In this document: positions 58,060 through 64,000 of the stretch, one piece after another | Numbering within the stretch: the first letter of the stretch is position 1 | Layout: every line of letters starts with the position of its first letter | NCBI RefSeq assembly: GCF_004358425.1 | Contig: NZ_CP037948.1 | Span: 1,302,001-1,366,000 of the forward strand | Source: Qipengyuania sediminis | GTDB lineage: Bacteria; Pseudomonadota; Alphaproteobacteria; Sphingomonadales; Sphingomonadaceae | Reading direction: 5' to 3' | DNA length: 64,000 bases | Position numbers and translations under genes: made by a program | Notes under the pieces: generated by a model | The model's database searches: none | What the model saw: the letters and a program-made list of their open reading frames with translations, nothing else | Told to the model about the DNA's origin: nothing

Positions 58060-60144
58060 CTATCCTTTGGCAATCCGGCGCCAGGCATGGAGCAGCGGCT
58101 CGGTATAACCGCTGGGCTGGTCCAACCCCTTGAAGATGAGGTCTCGTGCGGCCTTGAAGGCTGGCCCGTCCTCGTTGCCCGCGAGGGGGCGATAAGCGGG
58201 ATCGCCCGAGTTCTGAGCATCCACCTTTGCCGCCATGCGCCGGAGGCTCGCCATGACCTCCTCTTCGCTTACCACGCCGTGCAACAGCCAATTGGCGATA
58301 TGCTGGCTGGAGATGCGCAGCGTGGCGCGATCCTCCATCAGGCCGACGTCCATAATATCCGGCACTTTGGAGCAGCCCACCCCGGCGTCGATCCAGCGCA
58401 CGACATAGCCGAGCAGGCCCTGGCAATTGTTGTCGAGCTCCTCGGCGATCTCCCCCTCCGGCCAATTGGTTCCGTCAGCGAGCGGGATCGTCAGCAGGGC
58501 GTCCAGCCCGGGCGCTGGGGCGAGCTCCCGCTGGCGGGCGAAAACATCGAGCCGGTGGTAATGCATCGCGTGGAGCGTGGCCGCGGTCGGGCTCGGCACC
58601 CAGGCGGTGTTGGCCCCGGCTTCCAGATGCGCGATCTTCTGCGCCATCATATCCGCCATCTTGTCGGGCGCCGCCCACATTCCCTTGCCGATCTGCGCCT
58701 TGCCCGACAGGCCATGCGCCAGCCCGATCGCCACGTTGCGCGCCTCGTAGGCAATGAGCCAGGGAGCGCTTTTCATCGCGCCCTTCCGCAGCATCGGCCC
58801 TGCTTGCATGCTCGTGTGGATTTCATCTCCCGTGCGGTCGAGGAAGCCGGTGTTGATGAACACGATGCGGTCCCTGACCGCGTGGATGCAGGCGGCGAGA
58901 TTCGCGCTGGTGCGGCGCTCCTCGTCCATGACGCCGACCTTGATCGCGTGGCGGGGCAGTTCCAGCAGGTCCTCGACCGCATCGAACAGGTCGTTGGTGA
59001 AGGCGCATTCCTGCGGCCCGTGTTGCTTCGGCTTGACGATATAGATGCTGCCCGCCGGGCTGTTGCGATAGCGGCCGAGCCCGGCAAGATCGTGTGCGCC
59101 GATCGCGGAGGTGATAACCGCGTCCATGATCCCTTCGGGCACCTCCGCTCCCTGCCACAGCATGGCGGGATTGGTCATCAGATGGCCGACATTGCGCACG
59201 AACAGCAGGCTGCGGCCGGGTAGGCTCCGGGCCTGCCCGTCCAAGCCGGTATAGGCGAGATCGCCGGCGAGCCTGCGTGTGAGTGTTTCGCCGCCTTTGG
59301 AGAAGGTTTCGGCAAGGTCGCCGCGAATGACACCCAGCCAGTTGCGATAGGCGGCAAGCTTGTCGGCGGCATCCACCGCGGCCACCGAGTCTTCGAGATC
59401 GACAATGGTCGTCAGCGCCGCTTCCAGGATCACGTCGCTGATCCCCCCCGGGTCGCCCGCCGCGACAGGGCTCGCGGGATCGCGACGGACCTCGATATGG
59501 AGACCATGATTGCGCAGCAGCAGGCCATGTTCGGTCCGCCCCGCGAATTGCGCGGGATGGGCCAATGCCGGTTCGCCCTCGAGATCGGCCCAGCGCCCCT
59601 CTGCCAGGGGCACCGCTTCGTCGAGGAAGGCTTTGGCAGCGGCGATCACGGCGGCGCCGCGCGCCTCATCATACCCGCCGGGCCTGGGCGGGGGAGCATC
59701 GAGCGCATCGGTGCCATAGAGCGCGTCGTAAAGGCTGCCCCAGCGCGCGTTCGCAGCATTGAGCAGAAATCGCGCGTTCAGCACCGGCACCACCAGCTGC
59801 GGCCCTGCCATCGTCGCGATCTCGGGATCGACGTTGCGGGTACCGATGGTGAAGGGATCGGGCTCGGGCACGAGATAGCCGATCTCGCGGAGGAAAGCCG
59901 CGTAAGCGCCCGGATCGTGCGGCGTGCCCCGCTGCGCGCGATGCCAGCCGTCGATCTGCCGCTGCAATGCCTCGCGGGTATCCAGCAGCGCGCGATTGCG
60001 CGGCACGAAGGCGGCGAGCAGCTCGGCGAACCCTTGCCAAAAGACGCCGGCATCGCGGCCGAGCGGGGCCAGCACGTCCTCTTCGATGAAGCCTGCCAGC
60101 GCCGGGTCGACCACGATTTCGCCCCGCTCGAAATACTCGCGCAT
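58060..60144 (-). CDS. glcB: Malate synthase G
   Basis: The 694-residue enzyme condenses glyoxylate with acetyl-CoA. The TIM-barrel segments [17 protein letters not shown] and [14 protein letters not shown], and the C-terminal [14 protein letters not shown], match the G isoform, which is longer than malate synthase A. It is needed in the glyoxylate and ethylmalonyl-CoA routes. The reading begins at an ATG at 60144, facing the arginine cluster. Confidence 0.95.
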   Translation of the reverse strand: MREYFERGEIVVDPALAGFIEEDVLAPLGRDAGVFWQGFAELLAAFVPRNRALLDTREALQRQIDGWHRAQRGTPHDPGAYAAFLREIGYLVPEPDPFTIGTRNVDPEIATMAGPQLVVPVLNARFLLNAANARWGSLYDALYGTDALDAPPPRPGGYDEARGAAVIAAAKAFLDEAVPLAEGRWADLEGEPALAHPAQFAGRTEHGLLLRNHGLHIEVRRDPASPVAAGDPGGISDVILEAALTTIVDLEDSVAAVDAADKLAAYRNWLGVIRGDLAETFSKGGETLTRRLAGDLAYTGLDGQARSLPGRSLLFVRNVGHLMTNPAMLWQGAEVPEGIMDAVITSAIGAHDLAGLGRYRNSPAGSIYIVKPKQHGPQECAFTNDLFDAVEDLLELPRHAIKVGVMDEERRTSANLAACIHAVRDRIVFINTGFLDRTGDEIHTSMQAGPMLRKGAMKSAPWLIAYEARNVAIGLAHGLSGKAQIGKGMWAAPDKMADMMAQKIAHLEAGANTAWVPSPTAATLHAMHYHRLDVFARQRELAPAPGLDALLTIPLADGTNWPEGEIAEELDNNCQGLLGYVVRWIDAGVGCSKVPDIMDVGLMEDRATLRISSQHIANWLLHGVVSEEEVMASLRRMAAKVDAQNSGDPAYRPLAGNEDGPAFKAARDLIFKGLDQPSGYTEPLLHAWRRIAKG

Positions 60145-60227
60145 GTATCCTCCCGCTTCAGGCGCGGGGTATGGCTATGGGTCCCCCGCTTGGCAAGGCG
60201 AGGGCGCCCCTGCTAGGCGGCGGCACG

Positions 60228-61427
60228 ATGACGGGAGCCAGGGACATTGCGCGGCGGATCGACGCGGAAGCCATGCTGCGCGAGACCTGCGCCTGGGCCG
60301 CCGTCAACAGCGGCACCGGCAATCTGCCCGGTCTCGCCGAAGTCGCAGGGCTGCTCGCTGACGCCTTCGCCGCGCTGCCTGGCGAAATCACGCTGGTCGA
60401 GCCCATGCCGGTCGTCGCGATCGACGCGGCCGGCCAGGAAGTGGCGCGCGAGCACGGCAGGCACCTCGTGCTTCGGGTCCGCCCCGAGGCAGAGCGGCGC
60501 GTCCTGCTGACGGGACACATGGACACCGTCTATCCTGCCGACCATCCATTTCAGCGCGTCACGCCCATCGATTCCGAGGCGATCGGCGGACCCGGCACCG
60601 CCGATATGAAGGGCGGGCTCAGCGTGATGCTGCGCGCGCTCATCGCCTTCGAGCAGACGACGGACGCCTCCCGGCTCGGCTATGACGTCATGATCAATTC
60701 GGACGAGGAGACAGGCTCGCTCTCCTCCGCTGCGATCATCGCCGAGCTTGCTGAGGGCAAGTACGCGGCCCTTACCTACGAACCCAGCGCGCTTCCAGAT
60801 GGCACCCTCGCCCATGCGCGCGGCGGGACCGGGAACTATAGCGTCACTATCCGCGGCCGTTCCGCCCATGCTGGCCGCAATCCGCACGAGGGTCGCAATG
60901 CGATCGTCGCTGCGGCGGAGCTGGTGCTGCGGCTCACCAGGCTGGAGGCGGAAGATATCACCGTCAACCCCGCCCGGATCGACGGCGGCAGCGCAAACAA
61001 TGTCGTGCCTGACCTTGCCGTGCTCCGCTTCAATATCCGCCCGCGCACGACAGCGGCGACCGCCCGGTTCGAAGGGCAATTTGCAGATCTGTGTGCGGAA
61101 ATCGAAGATTTGCGCGAGGTCGCGATTTCGCGTCACGGCGGTGTGACACGGCCGCCCAAGCCGGTCGATGCGGCTGCGCAAAAACTCTTTGATCTTGTAA
61201 GGGATTGCGGTTCGGAACTCGGCCAGACGATCGGCTGGCAGCCCTCGGGCGGAGTGTGCGACGGCAACAATATCGCCGCCTGCGGCGTCCCCGTTGTGGA
61301 CACCATGGGCGTTCGCGGCGGCGCGATCCATTCGCCGCAGGAGTATCTCATCGTCCCCTCGCTCGCCGAACGCGCCGCGCTCTCCGCCCTCGTCCTGACG
61401 CGTCTTGCGTCAGGGGAAGAGCTGTGA
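60228..61427 (+). CDS. M20-family metallohydrolase in the arginine succinylation cluster
   Basis: The 399-residue protein has the M20 dinuclear-zinc motifs: TGHMDTVYP (His, Asp), GGPGTADMKGG with the bridging Asp, and DEETGS with the catalytic Glu. A dimerisation domain follows near 180-290. It overlaps astA by four bases (GTGA), so it belongs to the arginine succinyltransferase operon. A role such as cleaving succinylglutamate is proposed only from context; the normal AstE enzyme is an M14-type protein and was not seen. The ATG at 60228 is the family start. Confidence 0.85.
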   Translation: MTGARDIARRIDAEAMLRETCAWAAVNSGTGNLPGLAEVAGLLADAFAALPGEITLVEPMPVVAIDAAGQEVAREHGRHLVLRVRPEAERRVLLTGHMDTVYPADHPFQRVTPIDSEAIGGPGTADMKGGLSVMLRALIAFEQTTDASRLGYDVMINSDEETGSLSSAAIIAELAEGKYAALTYEPSALPDGTLAHARGGTGNYSVTIRGRSAHAGRNPHEGRNAIVAAAELVLRLTRLEAEDITVNPARIDGGSANNVVPDLAVLRFNIRPRTTAATARFEGQFADLCAEIEDLREVAISRHGGVTRPPKPVDAAAQKLFDLVRDCGSELGQTIGWQPSGGVCDGNNIAACGVPVVDTMGVRGGAIHSPQEYLIVPSLAERAALSALVLTRLASGEEL

Positions 61428-62440
61428 GCTTCCGCCTGCGCGCCGCCCACGCGGACGACATCGCCCCGCTCTACGAGATGGCGAAGCTGACCGGCGGGGG
61501 CTTCACCAATCTTCCCGCCGATCGCCCGGCGCTCGAAAGCAAGCTCGAACGCGCCGATGCCGCCTTTGCCCGCGAGGGCGGGATTGGCGACGACTACTTC
61601 GTTCTGGTGCTGGAAAATGCCGAGACGGGTCAGGTCCGCGGCACCTGCCAGCTGATGAGCCAGGTCGGGCAGCGCTGGCCCTTCTATTCCTACCGCCTCA
61701 ACACGTTGACCCAATATTCGAAAGAGCTGGACCGCACGGTTCGCGCCGAACTCCTCCACCTCACCACCGATCTCGAAGGATCGAGCGAGGTCGGGGGGCT
61801 GTTCCTGCACCCGGCGGAGCGCGCGGGCGGGCTTGGCATGCTGCTCGCGCGGAGCCGCTATCTTTTTGTTGCCATGCACCGCCCCCGCTTCGCCGACCGT
61901 ATCCTCGCCGAGCTTCGCGGCGTGATCGATGATCGCGGCGGGTCGCCGTTCTGGGACGGGGTCGCGGGGCGCTTCTTCGGGATGGATTTCCAGGAGGCGG
62001 ACTATTTCAACGCCATCAACGGGAACCAGTTCATCGCCGACCTCATGCCCAAACACCCGGTCTATGTCGCGATGCTGAGCGAGGAGGCACGCAAGGTCAT
62101 CGGCGTCCCCCACCCCACCGGCCGCGCCGCAATGCGGATGCTGGAAGCAGAAGGCTTCGCGCACGAAGGTTATGTCGATATCTTCGACGGCGGCCCGACC
62201 ATGACCGCCAAGACCGATCAGGTGAAAAGCGTGCGCGAGGCGGCGAAGGCCCGGATCGTCGCCACCGACGCAGTCGAGGGAGAGAACACCTGCCTTATCG
62301 CCACCGGCAGACTGGGCGCGTTTCGCGCAGCCTATGGAACGCAGGAAACGCGCGGTGAGGGCGAGGTCGCGATCAGCAGCGCGACCGCGCGACTTTTGAA
62401 GCTTGAACCCGGCTGCGAAATCTGGAGCGTCTCACGCTGA
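61424..62440 (+). CDS. astA: Arginine N-succinyltransferase
   Basis: A GTG-started 338-residue GNAT-related enzyme that begins the AST pathway by making succinylarginine. The start FRLRAAHADDIAPLYEMA, LTTDLEGSSEVGGLFL, GQRWPFYSYRL and FWDGVAGRFFGMDFQEAD segments match AstA/AruF. It overlaps both neighbours by stop/start sharing, so the three genes form one translation-coupled operon. Confidence 0.93.
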   Translation: MSFRLRAAHADDIAPLYEMAKLTGGGFTNLPADRPALESKLERADAAFAREGGIGDDYFVLVLENAETGQVRGTCQLMSQVGQRWPFYSYRLNTLTQYSKELDRTVRAELLHLTTDLEGSSEVGGLFLHPAERAGGLGMLLARSRYLFVAMHRPRFADRILAELRGVIDDRGGSPFWDGVAGRFFGMDFQEADYFNAINGNQFIADLMPKHPVYVAMLSEEARKVIGVPHPTGRAAMRMLEAEGFAHEGYVDIFDGGPTMTAKTDQVKSVREAAKARIVATDAVEGENTCLIATGRLGAFRAAYGTQETRGEGEVAISSATARLLKLEPGCEIWSVSR

Positions 62441-63687
62441 TGCTTCGGGAGATCAACTTCGATGGCATCGTCGGGCCGAGCCATAATTACGCCGGGCTCA
62501 GCCTGGGCAATATCGCCAGCGCCAGCCACAAGGGCACGGTCAGCCACCCCCGTGCCGCGGCGCTGCAAGGCATCGCCAAAATGCGCGCCAATATGGCGCT
62601 GGGACTGACGCAAGGGTTCCTGCTGCCGCTACCTCGCCCGAACGAGGCGCTGCTGCGCGATTTGGCCGTTGACGCGCAGGCTGATAGGGCGCTGACGGCC
62701 GCGGCTTGGTCCGCCTCCAGCATGTGGACCGCCAATGCGGCGACGGTCAGCCCCGCGCCCGATACCGCCGACGGTCGCTGCCATCTGACGCCGGCGAACC
62801 TCGTCACCATGCTGCACCGCGCCCAGGAATGGCCCGATACGCGCGCGCAGCTCCGCCTCGCCTTCGCCGACCCGGCGCATTTCACGGTCCATGACGCCAT
62901 CCCCGCCAGTTTCGGCGACGAGGGTGCGGCGAACCATATGCGCTTCTGTGAGCAGCATGGCGCGCCGGGGGTCGAGGTCTTCGTCTATGGGCGGTCAGGG
63001 ACCCGTTTCCCCGCGCGCCAGCATGAGCAGGCGAGCCGGGCTGTCGCGCGGCGGCACGGGCTCGATCCCGGGCGTTGCGTTTACGTCGAGCAGAACCCGG
63101 AGGCGATCGCCGCCGGCGCGTTTCACAATGATGTCGTCGCGGTCGCCAACGAACGCGTTCTCTTCGCCCATGCCCGCGCCTTTGCGGATCAGGAAGGCGC
63201 TTATAGCGCGATCCGGGCCGCCTTCCCCGCGCTCGAGGTGATCGAGGTTCCGGAGGAGGCAGTAAGTCTCGAAGAGGCGATCCGCACTTACCTTTTCAAT
63301 GCGCAGTTGCTGACCCTCCCCGAGGGCGAGATGGCGTTGGTGGTGCCCGAGGAATGCCGAGACAGTCCTGCGGTCTGGGCTTGGTGCGGGCAAATGCTCG
63401 CCACCAATGGTCCGATCCGCCGCGTCATCCCGGTCAATGTGCGCGAATCGATGGCGAATGGGGGCGGACCCGCCTGCCTGCGCCTGCGCGTCGTTGCCGA
63501 TCCGCACACTGTCGACCAGCGCTTCCTGCTCGACGAGGCGAAGGCGCAGCGGATCGAGGAAGTCATCTCCGAGATGTGGCCCGAACATATCGAGCCGCGC
63601 GACATCGGCGACCCGGGCCTGGCGCGTCAGGTCGAGGCGGCGCGTGAGGCCCTGCTCGGTGTGCTGGCACTCGAGGAATTGATATAG
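62440..63687 (+). CDS. astB: N-succinylarginine dihydrolase
   Basis: The 415-residue enzyme releases ammonia and CO2 from succinylarginine to give succinylornithine. FDGIVGPSHNYAGLS, the NAATVSPAPDTAD segment and HNDVVAVANERV are family signatures, with the catalytic Cys near the C-terminus in GGGPACLRLR. The start base overlaps the astA stop. The remaining steps (astC, astD, astE) are not in the window. Confidence 0.94.
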   Translation: MLREINFDGIVGPSHNYAGLSLGNIASASHKGTVSHPRAAALQGIAKMRANMALGLTQGFLLPLPRPNEALLRDLAVDAQADRALTAAAWSASSMWTANAATVSPAPDTADGRCHLTPANLVTMLHRAQEWPDTRAQLRLAFADPAHFTVHDAIPASFGDEGAANHMRFCEQHGAPGVEVFVYGRSGTRFPARQHEQASRAVARRHGLDPGRCVYVEQNPEAIAAGAFHNDVVAVANERVLFAHARAFADQEGAYSAIRAAFPALEVIEVPEEAVSLEEAIRTYLFNAQLLTLPEGEMALVVPEECRDSPAVWAWCGQMLATNGPIRRVIPVNVRESMANGGGPACLRLRVVADPHTVDQRFLLDEAKAQRIEEVISEMWPEHIEPRDIGDPGLARQVEAAREALLGVLALEELI

Positions 63688-63715
63688 CCCCAAGTCGGGC
63701 CACCATTGCGCGAGC

Positions 63716-63778
63716 ATGGTTAACGCGCTGGACCAAATGCCGTCGGGCGCGTTTACATGGAGTCCGCGGGTTAACCAT
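63716..63778. repeat. Inverted repeat with CtrA-like half-sites
   Basis: ATGGTTAAC (63716-63724) and GTTAACCAT (63770-63778) are perfect nine-base inverted repeats, 45 bases apart. TTAACCAT is the known extended half-site of CtrA-type regulators in alphaproteobacteria. It lies ahead of the last gene and next to the sigma-54-like promoter. Confidence 0.5.
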
Positions 63779-63801
63779 CGCCCATGGCACAAAGCTGCTG
63801 C

Positions 63802-63816
63802 TGGCACGGGCCTTGC
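63802..63816 (+). promoter_or_regulatory. Sigma-54-like (-24/-12) promoter
   Basis: TGGCAC at 63802-63807 and TTGC at 63813-63816 with a five-base spacer match the RpoN consensus TGGCAC-N5-TTGC exactly. The expected start of transcription is about 63828, sixteen bases before the ATG at 63844. Confidence 0.65.
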
Positions 63817-63843
63817 CTGGGCGAGCGTTAACGAAGGAATGCC

Positions 63844-64000
63844 ATGCCGGGATTGCGCAAGATCGGGCGCCTGTTCGTCATCAAGACGAATTGGGAAGCC
63901 TATCTGATCATATACGCCCTGGCGCTGGGGGCCACGACGCGGGGCGTGGCCTATTTGGAGCAATATCCTGGTCCTGCCGGCTGGCTGTTGTTCCTGGCCG
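63844..64000 (+). CDS. Partial gene for a small membrane protein
   Basis: The frame opens at an ATG at 63844 behind GAAGGA and is open to the window edge (52 residues). It begins MPGLRKIGRLFVIKTNWEAY, then a hydrophobic stretch LIIYALALGAT and a second one near GWLLFLA. I do not recognise a function; proteins starting with this RLFVIKT pattern are known in sphingomonads. Its promoter looks sigma-54 dependent. Confidence 0.7.
   Translation, partial: MPGLRKIGRLFVIKTNWEAYLIIYALALGATTRGVAYLEQYPGPAGWLLFLA

Noticed and set aside
60228..61427. Calling the M20 hydrolase AstE.
   Set aside because: AstE belongs to a different peptidase family; the role is only suggested by operon position.

Overview
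The window reads as a dense, GC-rich chromosome segment from an alphaproteobacterium of the order Sphingomonadales, most likely Erythrobacteraceae or a close relative. The evidence is the PEPxxWA-type PEP-CTERM proteins, the nfuA-nitroreductase-tsaB-rimI-mucR-fur order, the mutY-dciA-dsbA-dsbA-smc order, rpmF-plsX-fabH-ihfA-merR, and one surviving tRNA-Pro(GGG). The genus is an inference from gene content and was not tested by alignment. Nearly all of the window is coding and most genes are housekeeping. No phage, insertion sequence, CRISPR array, integron or secretion island was seen.

Layout. 1-4481: a partial M16 peptidase facing left, then a rightward run of nfuA-like, nitroreductase, tsaB, rimI, mucR, fur and plsC. 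4488-12555: a leftward block holding a LysR regulator, the corC-ybeY-phoH-miaB RNA-maturation cluster with two PEP-CTERM proteins inserted between phoH and miaB, a lipase-like lipoprotein and a cyclophilin. 12648-18033: mgtE, a DUF1489 gene, nudC, a serine hydrolase, a small membrane protein and mutY. 18048-24468: dciA, two DsbA-like thiol oxidoreductases, smc and an unknown exported protein. 24465-31081: merR-type regulator, ihfA, fabH, plsX, rpmF, a MAPEG protein, secF, secD and yajC. 31240-43657: tRNA-Pro, a large blue-light (LOV) hybrid histidine kinase coupled to methylsuccinyl-CoA dehydrogenase, a five-gene deacetylase/glycosyltransferase/membrane-protein cluster, aroQ, accB, accC and greB. 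43749-48282: rlmN, two membrane proteins, a patch of decayed genes (PadR regulator and the tail of a PhoX phosphatase) and rarA. 48279-57833: two tandem NTF2-like proteins, ndk, a broken gene, holC, a 44-residue DUF2256 protein, pepA, lptD, surA, pdxA and rsmA. 57836-64000: a 55-residue Gly/Lys-rich protein, malate synthase G, an M20 hydrolase with astA and astB for arginine catabolism, and the start of a membrane protein behind a sigma-54-like promoter.

How genes work together. tsaB and rimI serve tRNA t6A and ribosome modification; phoH, ybeY and miaB serve RNA maturation. fabH, plsX, accB and accC supply fatty acid and phospholipid synthesis. secD, secF and yajC are one translocase operon, and lptD and surA act together in outer-membrane assembly. 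Methylsuccinyl-CoA dehydrogenase and malate synthase G would both be used in an ethylmalonyl-CoA pathway, but the pathway's signature enzymes are outside the window.

I did not find a clear new defence or mobile system. The best leads are the LOV kinase fused by translational coupling to carbon metabolism, the unassigned envelope-glycan cluster at 36274-40831, the PEP-CTERM insertion, the arginine cluster with an M20 hydrolase, and the sigma-54-like promoter near the right end. Two genes shorter than 60 codons (44 and 55 residues) were found by reading the sequence directly.
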